Shown here: positions 34,301 to 43,501 of the stretch, piece after piece
Numbering within the stretch: the first letter of the stretch is position 1
Layout: every line of letters begins with the position of its first letter
Assembly: GCA_030524455.1 (NCBI GenBank)
Contig: JAUNGT010000003.1
Coordinates: 62,001 to 126,000, forward strand
DNA from: Eubacteriales bacterium
GTDB taxonomy: Bacteria > Bacillota > Clostridia > Lachnospirales > Lachnospiraceae
Direction of reading: 5' to 3'
DNA: 64,000 nucleotides
Notes under the pieces: model-generated
The model's input: only the letters and a program-made list of their open reading frames with translations
The model's database searches: none
What the model was told of the DNA's origin: nothing
Made by a program: the position numbers and the translations under genes

Positions 34301-34704
34301 TAGCGGAACAGGCCGTAATCGGAGCCGTCCCTGGAAATGCTGATATTTTGGATGGTGTGTCCCCCACCCTCCAGCGTCCCGGAAAAATAGGGGACCCCGT
34401 CAAAGGCCACGCCCTCCAGGTCGATATCCGCCTCCAGCACAAATCTTTTTCCATAGCTGTACAGATCATCCCGGCACTTTTCCGCAAACTCCAGAAAATC
34501 TCCCACTCCGGAAAGATGCACCGTCTCTGCCGCGTCAGCCTGCCCGGCGCTTTCCTGCTCAATGTTTTCCTGTCCGGCATTTTCCTGTCCCGCATTTGCC
34601 GCAAGCGCCGTCTGCGCTGCAGGCCCGAAAGCCAGCAGGGCAGCCAGAATAAGCGCCAGTCCTCCCGCCGGGCGGAGCCGTTTTTTTCTGTCAATCCTTC
34701 TCAT
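31318..34704 (-). CDS. Large surface protein with GLUG repeats and coiled coil
   Basis: A 1128-residue exported protein. Signal peptide about 1-36 (ending in ALAANA). About six GLUG-type repeats (cores such as NIGGIAG, DTGGIAG, NVGGIVG) occupy residues 130-330. A coiled coil follows (about 335-460), then a Thr/Ser/Glu-rich low-complexity stretch (about 460-550), a second coiled coil (about 570-690), and about five more GLUG repeats (720-870). A beta-rich end region and a C-terminal transmembrane helix with a basic tail (about 1103-1128) anchor it. No LPxTG motif is seen. The start is at MRRIDRKKRL after GGAG, 14 nt inside the end of the MMPL gene, which couples the two. GLUG repeats occur in adhesins and IgA peptidases, but no catalytic motif is visible. 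Confidence 0.88.
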   Translation of the reverse strand: MRRIDRKKRLRPAGGLALILAALLAFGPAAQTALAANAGQENAGQENIEQESAGQADAAETVHLSGVGDFLEFAEKCRDDLYSYGKRFVLEADIDLEGVAFDGVPYFSGTLEGGGHTIQNISISRDGSDYGLFRYVGKTGRISNLKASGKISMSGSGENIGGIAGVNFGVIDGCSFDGEVSGQRSVGGIAGYNKADGIIQSCRTAGRVIATNRTGGICGENKGILQQCTNRSRVNDEDLKTTLDLNGVDLGTLNLTQNVVTRNDTGGIAGKSSGTVSGCVNMEQIGYAHVGYNVGGIVGRQSGTLLDCTNNGTVLGRKDVGGIVGQAEPYRESEYLSDHLEKVRDDFTKINNLMGQMSDAFSSMSTSTAEYVRALQQQYEDTMDSLNGEISSLKDAVSGRNADIDAYMGSLSDALNNLSSLGDDTVSRLLESIRRNAQDAADNIKGKLDGIKDELKPDFPTETETDTGEDGTEDTTTDTESTIETGSAASTESTKTEQSKDPETDSSSGGNENSGETSEEAPAEAPDEAAYRESGGEAFAYFTEDTVRDSSEAGKPEEDSTEIGRVTIPDPIGDKLDNIHNIITSNPIRFESDEEIGENVNRMKNEISSVSGNLKGLQEAITGTGDSVTDAMNNISGELTDQSKASGDTVDSMTDTIDSGIRSMTSDLNTILNTSSRIGSIISDDIGILLGDGNSILDVSSATAARTLGVISGSQNKGNVEADINVGGIAGTMNVEYDIDPEMDLDLSVLTDVEVRSTTNDVVIHCVNRGEVTARKNNCGGIAGSEELGLIHDSANYGRISSESGTRIGGVAGYSVSRIDESSAFCTLEGKNTVGGITGEGYDISNSYAMATINGDAVEKIGSIAGTVDEEATLTGNWFVSDTWGGVDNINYQGRAQRCSYEEMLQLPGVPEGFRTVTVTFRKDGNTIASIQVPYGGTVSERDVPVLEAAGDSYIRWDQDFPIARVTSNLFVTAEDVRWTKSLAYGTEGEKRPDFLVEGNFYGDTVLEARAVEDAPESGEDTLLYAYRWQLQNEPEPQDSYVLHLRLPEEADGGRVLVRQGESWKEVPTETDGSYLTADIPGGADFAVYQETADGVTVYLVAGAAAVLLLALLLLRRTVKKKRAGRKK

Positions 34705-37240
34705 CGTCCGCTTCTCCTTTCCCGCTTCCGTCAAGCTTTCCTTCCGCGTTTTTTGCATCCGGCGCGGAATCGTCCGCAGCATCCGGCTGCCCCTCCACGG
34801 AAAGCTGCGCCGCCCTTCCGCCGGGCAGCTTCGATTCAAAGGAGGCCGTCATGGTACCGGAAAAGCTTCCCTTGATCTCCGCGTCGATCTCGCCCTGCAC
34901 ATAGCCCTTCACATGGCCGTTCACCGTCATCTTTCCGGCCACGGTCCGGGTATTTGCCAGCGGCAGATTGATGGTCAGCGCCGTTTTTTCAATAATAATA
35001 TCGCCCAAAAGCAAAATCTGAGGCAGCACAAACAGCACCAGCAAAATCGAGATCAGCGTGCCCCGTCCCAGCGCCGTTCCAATGGAGGATACGGTGGGGT
35101 CGGAGGCCAGCTGTCCGATCAGAAAGCCCGCGCTGGTCAGGATCGTGCCGGAAGTAAAAATCGTGGGGAAGGCCGTGTTGATCGTCTCCACAATCGCCTT
35201 TTTGATGGGCAGCTCCTTCTTCAGCGCCAGGTACCGGCTGGAAATCACAATCGCGTAGTCGATGGTCGCGCCCATCTGGATGGCGGACACGATCAGGTAT
35301 GCGATGAAGAAAATCCCCTCCCCGGTCACCGCCGGAACGGAGAAGTTGACCCAGATGCTTCCCTGGATCGTCAGCACCAGCAGCACCGGCAGGCCTGCGG
35401 ACTGGAAGGTAAACAGCAGGATAATCATGACAAACAGCGCCGTCAGCACCGTGATGATCAGATTATCCGAAGCGAACGAGGACATCAGATCATGGTCGCT
35501 TGTGGAATCGCCCACCAGATAAATATCCGACTTCGGATAATATTTGGCACAGATCCCGCGGATCTCGTCCATGGCCGCATAGGTTTCATCCCCTTCCGCC
35601 GGCAGATCCAGGGAGAGCACAAAGCGGGAGTAATCCGTCCCCTGCAGCTGAAGCTGGGCGTCATGCAGCGTGTCGTACAGATCGGTCAGCTTTTTATCCA
35701 TATCGGCATCCAGCTTCACATAGCCCTGCTCATACTGGTCATACAGAAACACCACCATATCGATGATCGGCACCTGATACTCGTCTATCCCCGTAAAAAT
35801 GGGACCGTTCTGCCCCTGGTCATAGGCGTAGGCCGCATACAGAAGACGCACGATTTCGATATCCAGATCCGTCATCTCGGAGAAGGCGCGGGGCGCCATC
35901 TTATCCGTCAGAACATAATCGTCGTTGACCGACACGTTGGCAAGCCCCAGGGCGGAATTGACATAATCGAGCTTGTCAATCGCGGCAAGCGCTTTTTTCT
36001 CCGCCTCATAATCTCCCTTCGGCACCATCACCACAAGCTGGTTGGCTGTGCCGAAGGCATGTTCAATCTTCTCCCTGGCAATCCTGTTTTCACTTTCCTT
36101 GGAGCTCTCCACGGAATTGGTATCATAGAGATAGGTACAGTTGCTGGAAGCCAGAAAGGCAACCACCAGAAAGACGATAAACACCGGGGGCACCACAAAC
36201 CGGGTCAGATTCGCCCACTTTCCGGCAAAGGTGATGTTCGGCACAAAGCTTCTGTGATGGCTTTTGTCGATCCCCTTTGCAAAAATCATAAGAATACCGG
36301 GCATCAGGAAAAATACGGAAATCAGGCTGAACACAATCGCCTTTACCAGAACGATCCCCATATCATAGCCCAGCCGAAAGTGCATGAACATCATGGCGAC
36401 CATGCCGGAGATCGTCGTCAGAGAGGAGGCGCTGATCTCCGGAATCGCCTTGGAGAGGGCTACCTTCACGGCGGATTCCGAATCCATGTGCTCGTGCTCC
36501 TCCATGAAGCGGTCGCAGAAAATGATGGCATAATCGATCGCCAGCGCCAGCTGCAGCACCACCGCAATGGAGTTGGTCACACTGGAAATCGTTCCCATCC
36601 AGTAGTTGGTTCCCTTGTTCAGCAGCGCCGCCACACCGAAGGTGATCAGGAGCACCGGAATTTCCATATAGGCCTTGGTGGACAAAAGCAGCACCGCCAC
36701 GATAATGACGACCGCCAGCACCAGAATGACATTCATATCCTTATCCAGGGCGGCGATCTGATCCTCCTCGGCGCCCACGGAGGTGGAAATATAGGTGTCG
36801 TAATCCGCCAGCGCCTCCTTTACGGCCGCCCTGGCGTCCTTGCTTACCTGCTCATCCTCCGTGCCGTCAAAGGTCACGTCAAAGAGGGCGTCGGTCCCGG
36901 TGTAGTGATCCTGCGTCCTGTCAAACTCCACGCTTTTGACCCCGTCAAGCTTCTCCAGATCGTCCACCAGCGCGTCGGCATCCTCCCAGGTGATGTTGGA
37001 GACCATCACGCGGGCGCTTCCGTAGGTGGTAAACTGTTCGTCCATCAATGACAGTCCGATGCGCGTCTCGCTGTCCGCCGGCAGATACTTGGTGATATCC
37101 TGATTGACGGACACCCGGTTCATGCACACCACGCTGTAGACACAGGCGATCGCAAACAGGATAAAAAACGCTTTCCGCTTGTTGACAATAAAGGTAGCTG
37201 CCGTCAGCCAGAAATTGCCCTTTTGCTTCTTTTCTTCCAC
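34691..37240 (-). CDS. MMPL/RND-family transporter
   Basis: An 849-residue RND-superfamily membrane protein of the MMPL type. Transmembrane helix one (about 23-41) is followed by a large extracellular domain (DITKYLPADSETRIGLSLMDEQF), a helix bundle with the SSD-like segment IALDKDMNVILVLAVVIIVAVLL and ALAIDYAIIFCDRF, a second extracellular domain, and a second bundle with GATIDYAIVISSRYL. The two TIDYAI/AIDYAI elements are the usual proton-relay helices. A cytoplasmic tail (about 755-849) contains a repetitive beta segment, VNGHVKGYVQGEIDAEIKG, resembling a bactofilin-like strand pattern. The start is GTG after AAGGAG. It probably exports a lipid or peptide and acts with the GLUG protein encoded by the overlapping gene. 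Confidence 0.9.
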   Translation of the reverse strand: MEEKKQKGNFWLTAATFIVNKRKAFFILFAIACVYSVVCMNRVSVNQDITKYLPADSETRIGLSLMDEQFTTYGSARVMVSNITWEDADALVDDLEKLDGVKSVEFDRTQDHYTGTDALFDVTFDGTEDEQVSKDARAAVKEALADYDTYISTSVGAEEDQIAALDKDMNVILVLAVVIIVAVLLLSTKAYMEIPVLLITFGVAALLNKGTNYWMGTISSVTNSIAVVLQLALAIDYAIIFCDRFMEEHEHMDSESAVKVALSKAIPEISASSLTTISGMVAMMFMHFRLGYDMGIVLVKAIVFSLISVFFLMPGILMIFAKGIDKSHHRSFVPNITFAGKWANLTRFVVPPVFIVFLVVAFLASSNCTYLYDTNSVESSKESENRIAREKIEHAFGTANQLVVMVPKGDYEAEKKALAAIDKLDYVNSALGLANVSVNDDYVLTDKMAPRAFSEMTDLDIEIVRLLYAAYAYDQGQNGPIFTGIDEYQVPIIDMVVFLYDQYEQGYVKLDADMDKKLTDLYDTLHDAQLQLQGTDYSRFVLSLDLPAEGDETYAAMDEIRGICAKYYPKSDIYLVGDSTSDHDLMSSFASDNLIITVLTALFVMIILLFTFQSAGLPVLLVLTIQGSIWVNFSVPAVTGEGIFFIAYLIVSAIQMGATIDYAIVISSRYLALKKELPIKKAIVETINTAFPTIFTSGTILTSAGFLIGQLASDPTVSSIGTALGRGTLISILLVLFVLPQILLLGDIIIEKTALTINLPLANTRTVAGKMTVNGHVKGYVQGEIDAEIKGSFSGTMTASFESKLPGGRAAQLSVEGQPDAADDSAPDAKNAEGKLDGSGKGEADDEKD

Positions 37241-37293
37241 TGCAATTCTTCTCCTTTTGCACTTTTTTTCACAAGTCTTAAAAGTCTGGGAGT

Positions 37294-37322
37294 ATTATAA
37301 AGCGCTGTTTTTTGATTTACAA
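37294..37322 (-). promoter_or_regulatory. Promoter of the MMPL-GLUG operon
   Basis: TTGTAA (37317-37322), a 17-nt spacer and TATAAT (37294-37299) on the minus strand, reading into the MMPL gene. Confidence 0.8.
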
Positions 37323-37369
37323 GGAAGTTTTCGCCAAAGCTGTGCCCCAAAATTTGCGAATTGTCCCAC

Positions 37370-37409
37370 TTGTCCAAAAGGGAATTTGTGAGTATGATAG
37401 AAGTATCAT
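37370..37409 (+). promoter_or_regulatory. Promoter of the plus-strand MATE gene, with inverted repeat
   Basis: TTGTCC (37370-37375), a 17-nt spacer and TATGAT (37393-37398). The inverted repeat ATGATA-GAAG-TATCAT (37394-37409) overlaps the -10 box and start site and may be an operator. This promoter and the MMPL promoter are back to back. Confidence 0.7.
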
Positions 37410-37430
37410 GGATGCTACGGAGGAAGAATC

Positions 37431-38801
37431 GTGAGTACACGGGAAAGCAGCAAGCTGCAGAGTGAGACGAACCTGATGACAGAGGGTCCGGTCTGGAAGA
37501 GGATTCTGTTTTTTTCCCTGCCGCTGATGGTGGGAAATCTGTTTCAACAGTTTTACAATACGGTGGACAGTATTGTCGTCGGGAATTTTGTGGGAAAGGA
37601 GGCCCTGGCGGCGGTCGGCTCCACCGACAGCGTCATCAACACCTTCATCGGCTTTTTCTCCGGCATGGCCACCGGGGCCGGCGTGGTGATCTCCCAGTAC
37701 TACGGGGCGCGGCAGGAGGAAAAGGTGGAGCGCTCCGTCCACACCACCATCGCCCTGACCTTTCTGATGAGCCTTGTCTGCACCGTCTGCGCTCTGCTTT
37801 TGGTGCCCTCCCTGCTGCGGCTGATGGGCACTCCGGACGACGTGTTTGATCAGGCCGCCTCCTACCTGCGGATTTATTTCATCGGAGTTACCGGCCTTTT
37901 GTTCTACAACATGGGCTCCGGCATCCTCCGGGCGGTGGGGGACTCCAGACGCCCCCTGTATTTTCTGATTTTTTCCGCCATTCTAAACGTGATCCTGGAT
38001 CTGGTGTTCGTGGCCGTTCTGGGAATGGGCACCGCCGGCGTCGGGCTCGCCACGGTCCTTTCGCAGGGCGTCTCCGCCCTGCTGATCCTGTTTGTCCTGA
38101 CCCGGGAAAAGGCCTGCTACCGCATCAGCTGGCGGCAGGTGCGCCTGGACATGGGCATGACCCGCCGGATTTTCCGGGTGGGCCTGCCCGCCGCCGTGCA
38201 GATGGCCGTGACCTCCTTCTCCAACGTGTTCGTGCAGTCCTATATCAACCGCTTCGGCTCCGCCGCCATGGCGGGCTGGTCCTCCTACGGCAAGATCGAC
38301 AAGTTCTGCCTCCTGCCCATCCAGAGCCTGGCCCTGGGCGTCACCACCTTTGCCGGACAGAACCTGGGCGCAAGAAAGCTGGACCGGGTCCGGCAGGGCA
38401 CCCGCACCGGCACGCTTTTATGCTTTGCCGTAGCTCTCTGCATCGTCGTGCCGGTCTGGATCTTTGCCCGTCCCCTGGTTTCCCTGTTCAACCGTACGCC
38501 GGAGGTCCTCGACTACGGAACCCTCTTTGTGCGGCTGGAGATGCCCTTCTACCTCGCGCTGTGCGTCAATCAGGTCTATGCGGGCACCCTGAGGGGCATC
38601 GGCAACAGCAAGGCTCCCATGGTGATTATGATGGGGTGCTTTATCCTGTTTCGCCAGATTTATCTGTTCACCGTCACGCAGTTTACGGATTCCATCATTC
38701 CGGTAGCGCTTGGCTACCCGCTGGGCTGGCTTCTGTGCAGCGTCTGCCTGTTTTTCTATTACCGCAACACGAAGCTGGAGCACTATACATTACTCAAGTG
38801 A
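37431..38801 (+). CDS. MATE family efflux transporter
   Basis: A 456-residue antiporter with about twelve transmembrane helices. N-terminal signature LPLMVGNLFQQFYNTVDSIVVGNFVG and second-half signature VGLPAAVQMAVTSFSNVFVQSYIN. The start codon is GTG with GGAGG 7 nt upstream. It is in the DinF/NorM-like clostridial branch, and the substrate is not predictable. Its 3' end overlaps the 3' end of ttcA on the other strand by 19 bp. Own promoter with a possible operator suggests regulated expression. Confidence 0.94.
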   Translation: MSTRESSKLQSETNLMTEGPVWKRILFFSLPLMVGNLFQQFYNTVDSIVVGNFVGKEALAAVGSTDSVINTFIGFFSGMATGAGVVISQYYGARQEEKVERSVHTTIALTFLMSLVCTVCALLLVPSLLRLMGTPDDVFDQAASYLRIYFIGVTGLLFYNMGSGILRAVGDSRRPLYFLIFSAILNVILDLVFVAVLGMGTAGVGLATVLSQGVSALLILFVLTREKACYRISWRQVRLDMGMTRRIFRVGLPAAVQMAVTSFSNVFVQSYINRFGSAAMAGWSSYGKIDKFCLLPIQSLALGVTTFAGQNLGARKLDRVRQGTRTGTLLCFAVALCIVVPVWIFARPLVSLFNRTPEVLDYGTLFVRLEMPFYLALCVNQVYAGTLRGIGNSKAPMVIMMGCFILFRQIYLFTVTQFTDSIIPVALGYPLGWLLCSVCLFFYYRNTKLEHYTLLK

Positions 38802-39637
38802 GCGTATCGTTCCAAAAAGCTATGATACGCCCCGCCCGCCTTGTACCCCGGCAGAGTGTCCAGGTTGACATTGTGGATGCTGTTGAAAATGCTCTTTTCC
38901 AGATCCGGGTTGTCTTTTGACAGACGCCGGATCAGCTGTTTGACCTCCTGACGCTTGGATTCGCCGACCCCGTCGCCGCTGGCCGCATTTTTCTCCGTGA
39001 AGCGGCAGGCGCACTGGATAAACTGCAGGTTATTGTAGCGCATCCAGGCCAGGATGTCCTCCTCATGGATGCAGTACATGGGGCGGATCAGCTCCATCCC
39101 CTCAAAGTTCTTGCTTTTCAGCTTCGGCAGCATGGCCTGCAGCTGTCCTCCGTAAAACATGGACAGAAGCGGCGTCTCGATGACGTCGCTGAAATGGTGG
39201 CCCAGGGCGATTTTGTTGCAGCCAAGCTCCTTCGCCTTACTGTAGAGGTTCCCCCGGCGCATCCGGGCGCATAAGTAGCAGGGATTTTTGGTAACGCTGT
39301 TTGCCACATCAAAAATGTCCGTCTCAAAAATCGTGACCGGAATCCGAAGGAGAGCCGCGTTTTCCTCGATTTTCCTGCGGTTTTCCTCGTTGTAGCCCGG
39401 ATCCATCACCAGAAAGGCAAGCTCGAAGGGTACCTCGCTGTGGCGTCCAAGCTCCTGCATCAGCTTTGCCATCAGCATGGAATCCTTGCCGCCGGAAATA
39501 CAGACCGCGATTTTGTCGCCCGAAAGCACCAGCTCATAGCGCTTCACCGCGTCGATAAAGGGGCTCCAGAGCTCCTTGCGGAATTTTTTGATGATGCTTC
39601 TCTCAATCATCTGATATTCTTCCAGTTGTCTCGCCAT
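38783..39637 (-). CDS. ttcA: TtcA-family tRNA 2-thiolation enzyme
   Basis: A 284-residue PP-loop ATPase. The nucleotide loop is SGGKDS (48-53). Cysteines that could hold an iron-sulfur cluster are in NPCYLCARMRRG and FIQCACRFTEKN. The segment ALGHHFSDVIETPLLSMFYGG is the TtcA family hallmark. TtcA converts C32 of some tRNAs to 2-thiocytidine. The C-terminal part differs from the E. coli protein, so another thiolation target is possible. The start directly abuts the tcdA stop (one shared base). Confidence 0.85.
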   Translation of the reverse strand: MARQLEEYQMIERSIIKKFRKELWSPFIDAVKRYELVLSGDKIAVCISGGKDSMLMAKLMQELGRHSEVPFELAFLVMDPGYNEENRRKIEENAALLRIPVTIFETDIFDVANSVTKNPCYLCARMRRGNLYSKAKELGCNKIALGHHFSDVIETPLLSMFYGGQLQAMLPKLKSKNFEGMELIRPMYCIHEEDILAWMRYNNLQFIQCACRFTEKNAASGDGVGESKRQEVKQLIRRLSKDNPDLEKSIFNSIHNVNLDTLPGYKAGGAYHSFLERYAHLSNV

Positions 39638-40392
39638 TATATCCTCCCTGTCAGCTCCCGCACGACCTCGCCCGCCGCAATCAGCCCTGCCGCCGCCGGC
39701 ACAAATGCCGTGCTGCCGGGCGTCTGGCGGCGCGCAGAGCCTGCTTTTTTGCCATCCTCATCCTCATGCGCGGCGGGCTCCGCTTCCTCCGGGCCGCACA
39801 GAGGCGTAAGCGCCGTCTCCCGGGAATAAACCACCCTGACCCGGCTGATGCCTCTTTTTTTCAGCTCCCGCCGCATGACGCGGGCCAGAGGACAGCCTGA
39901 GGTTTCCGCGATGTCCGCCACCTCAAGCGCCGAAGCGTCCAGCTTGTTGCCCGCCCCCATGCAGCTGATCACCGGAACATGGGCCGCCTTCGCACAGGAG
40001 ATAATTTCCAGCTTTCCCGTCACCGTATCGATGGCATCCACCACATAATCGTACACGGAAAAGTCGAACTGCTCCGCCGTCTCAGGCAGGAAAAAGGTTC
40101 GGAAAACGTTCACCCTTGCCTCCGGGTTAATCTCCAGGACGCGCTCTCTGGCTACATCCACCTTATATTGCCCCACCGTCCTGTGCGTGGCGATAATCTG
40201 ACGGTTCAGATTGCTTAGCGCCACCCGGTCGCTGTCAATTAAGTCCAGCGTCCCGACGCCGCTTCTGGCCAGCGCCTCCACCACATAGCCGCCCACGCCG
40301 CCGATTCCAAAAACCGCCACCCTCGCATGAAAAAGCCGCTCCATCCCCTCGTCCCCGAGCAGCATCCTTGTCCTTGAAAATTGATCCGTCAT
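39637..40392 (-). CDS. tcdA: tRNA threonylcarbamoyladenosine dehydratase
   Basis: A 251-residue E1-like adenylating enzyme that cyclises t6A37 to ct6A in tRNA. The nucleotide-binding segment is GIGGVGG (29-35), followed by DSDRVALSNLNRQ, the catalytic-side VVDAIDTVTGKLEIISCA and the late GSTAFVPAAAGLIAAGEVVREL. There is an insertion of acidic then basic residues (EEAEPAAHEDEDGKKAGSAR) before the C-terminal motif, not essential to the fold. The ATG is preceded by GGAG; a GTG two codons earlier is in frame. Operon with ttcA: both are tRNA anticodon-loop modification enzymes. Confidence 0.94.
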   Translation of the reverse strand: MTDQFSRTRMLLGDEGMERLFHARVAVFGIGGVGGYVVEALARSGVGTLDLIDSDRVALSNLNRQIIATHRTVGQYKVDVARERVLEINPEARVNVFRTFFLPETAEQFDFSVYDYVVDAIDTVTGKLEIISCAKAAHVPVISCMGAGNKLDASALEVADIAETSGCPLARVMRRELKKRGISRVRVVYSRETALTPLCGPEEAEPAAHEDEDGKKAGSARRQTPGSTAFVPAAAGLIAAGEVVRELTGRI

Positions 40393-40428
40393 AAACACTC
40401 CGTCCTGCGAAAAAACCGCTCCCCCACT

Positions 40429-41019
40429 CTACCCTAATCTTTCTTCGCTGTCAATAGCGGCAAAGGGAACCACCGGCAGAGGGGCGGCCGTGTGCTCCCC
40501 GATGTGCTTTTCCATCCACACCATATTGTACCAGCGTCCAAACTTGTAGCCGCACTGATGAAACTCCCCGACGGTCCGATAGCCGAGACGATCGTGGAAG
40601 CGCACGCTGTCCCGGGTCAGATACTCGTCCTCCTTTTCCGGATACGCAATGCAGGCGTTCAGGTTCAGGATATGCTGCGCTAAAAGCGCCTTCTCCAGGG
40701 CATCATAAAGCTGCCTGCCGATTCCCTCACCCCGGCGGTTTTTCTCCACATAGATGGAGGTCTCCACCGCCCAGTCGTAGGCCGCCCTCTCGTGAAAGGG
40801 GCCGGCGTAAGCGTATCCCACCAGCCTGCCGTCCAGCTCCGCCGCCAGATAGGGATAGCGCTCCAGCGTATGCCGGATCCGCGCTGCAAACTCCAAAACA
40901 CCGGGAACCTCATACTCAAAAGTGACCGCCGTCCGCTCCACATAAGGAGCGTAAATTTGCAGAAGCTCCTCTGCGTCCCCGGGCCCGGCCGTCCGGATTC
41001 TGATTTCTGTGTTTTCCAT
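40429..41019 (-). CDS. GNAT N-acetyltransferase (phosphinothricin acetyltransferase-like)
   Basis: A 196-residue acetyltransferase. The start IRIRTAGPGDAEELLQIYAPYVERTAVTFEYEVP and the acetyl-CoA loop VEKNRRGEGIGRQLYDAL are typical of the PAT/YncA group, which acetylate phosphinothricin, methionine sulfoximine or similar compounds. The segment HDRLGYRTVGEFHQCGYKFGRWYNMVWMEK near the end is also a group feature. True substrate unknown. Tightly followed by tcdA and ttcA (36 nt), but functional connection is not evident. AGGAGG precedes the ATG. Confidence 0.87.
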   Translation of the reverse strand: MENTEIRIRTAGPGDAEELLQIYAPYVERTAVTFEYEVPGVLEFAARIRHTLERYPYLAAELDGRLVGYAYAGPFHERAAYDWAVETSIYVEKNRRGEGIGRQLYDALEKALLAQHILNLNACIAYPEKEDEYLTRDSVRFHDRLGYRTVGEFHQCGYKFGRWYNMVWMEKHIGEHTAAPLPVVPFAAIDSEERLG

Positions 41020-41051
41020 TCCGCCTCCTCCCGCCGCTTTGCGATCCCGCA

Positions 41052-41154
41052 GAGCGCCTGATCATTCGCACAGACGAACTTGTTCGTCTTGCGCGCATAA
41101 CGCGCTTTTCGCCGCTTCGCGGCTACCTTTGCTCATGATCAGGCGCTCCCTCAG
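41052..41154. repeat. Dispersed hairpin repeat, copy 1
   Basis: A 90-nt unit (41065-41154) that matches a second copy at 45636-45725 at 82 of 90 positions by hand alignment. It contains small hairpins ACGAAC/GTTCGT and GCCGC/GCGGC; several of the differences between copies fall in their loops. This copy is also bordered by a perfect 14-bp inverted repeat GAGCGCCTGATCAT (41052-41065 and 41135-41148). It lies between the ilvC terminator and the GNAT gene. Confidence 0.85.
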
Positions 41155-41212
41155 GCGGGAGCAACCGGCCAAAATTCGTGCAAGCACGATTTTGGCCGGT
41201 CACTCCCGCCTG
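41152..41212. repeat. Large cruciform-forming inverted repeat
   Basis: Arms CAGGCGGGAG (41152-41161) and CTCCCGCCTG (41203-41212) with inner arms ACCGGCCAAAA and TTTTGGCCGGT and a central TCGTGC/GCACGA pairing. Almost the whole 61 bases can fold into one stem. It is next to the dispersed repeat and may belong to the same element; the second copy of the repeat does not have it. Confidence 0.8.
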
Positions 41213-41230
41213 GCTGAGCTGTTAGCCCAA

Positions 41231-41256
41231 AAAGGGCTGCCGTCCGGCAGCCCTTT
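41231..41256 (-). terminator. Intrinsic terminator after ilvC
   Basis: Stem AAAGGGCTGCC / GGCAGCCCTTT with a 4-nt loop and T5 on the minus strand, 22 nt past the ilvC stop. Confidence 0.9.
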
Positions 41257-41278
41257 AAATCACAGTTCAAGTTCCCTT

Positions 41279-42851
<1,573 letters not shown>

Positions 42852-42877
42852 CCGTGCGGCACCTCATTGATGCCCTC

Positions 42878-42906
42878 ATTGTATCAACGATCCCCTCCCC
42901 TGTCAA
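42878..42906 (-). promoter_or_regulatory. Internal promoter of ilvN-ilvC
   Basis: TTGACA (42901-42906), a 17-nt spacer and TACAAT (42878-42883) on the minus strand. The mRNA leader would be only about 20 nt. It allows ilvN-ilvC to be made apart from ilvB. Further back, a 9-bp inverted repeat TATAACACA (42922-42930 and 42970-42978) could be an operator. Confidence 0.85.
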
Positions 42907-43000
42907 TCTATGAGTTCCCGCTATAACACACATAACCTGTATTTATGGAGTTTTCTCAAGCAGGAACTCTGTGTTATACTTTCACGCTGCGCCGGACGCT

Positions 43001-43489
43001 TCAGCCCTCCTGGTCGTGACACTTCTGCAGCGCCACCGTCCCGGTCCGGGCCACCTCCACAATGCTGATCGAGTTGAGCATTTTCAAAAGCAGGGCCACC
43101 CGCTCCGGCACATCGCAGATCTGGATCATCATCTGATATTTGCACATGTCCACAATCTCCGCCTTCAGGATCCCGCAGATTTCCATGATGTCCCGCCGGT
43201 TGCTCCGGTTATACTTGACCTTCACAAGCATCAGCTCACGGCTGATGCTGGCCGCCTCGTCGAAGGTCTTGACCTTGATGGTATCCAGTTTTTTGTTGAG
43301 CTGCTTCTCGATCTGCTCCAGCGTATGCGCGTCCCCGCTGGAAACGATGGTCATGCAGGATACGGACGGATCGTCCGTCTCCCCCACCACCAGGCTGTCG
43401 ATGTTAAAGGCTCTCCTGGCAAACAGCCCCGCCAGCTTGCTGAGCACGCCGGAGCGGTTCTCCACCAGCACGGAATATATTTTTTTCAT
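43001..43489 (-). CDS. ilvN: Acetolactate synthase small (regulatory) subunit, second copy
   Basis: A 162-residue ACT-domain regulator (IYSVLVENRSGVLSKLAGLFARRAFNIDSL), close in plan to the product at 42318 but clearly diverged. The C-terminal domain has IVDMCKYQMMIQICDVPERV where the other copy has IIDVGAENLIIELTGSQSKL. The gene starts 12 nt after ilvB, as expected for the partner of that catalytic subunit. Having two different small subunits next to one large subunit suggests two kinds of end-product control. Confidence 0.93.
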   Translation of the reverse strand: MKKIYSVLVENRSGVLSKLAGLFARRAFNIDSLVVGETDDPSVSCMTIVSSGDAHTLEQIEKQLNKKLDTIKVKTFDEAASISRELMLVKVKYNRSNRRDIMEICGILKAEIVDMCKYQMMIQICDVPERVALLLKMLNSISIVEVARTGTVALQKCHDQEG

Positions 43490-43501
43490 TGGCTCTCCCT
43501 C

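Noticed and set aside
34562..37051. 829-codon plus-strand frame opposite the MMPL gene
   Set aside because: Gln/His/Arg/Gly-rich product without a ribosome site or recognisable domain; the minus strand encodes a clear RND transporter.
41039..41230. CRISPR array
   Set aside because: The repeats are inverted hairpin arms, not regularly spaced direct repeats, and no cas gene is present.
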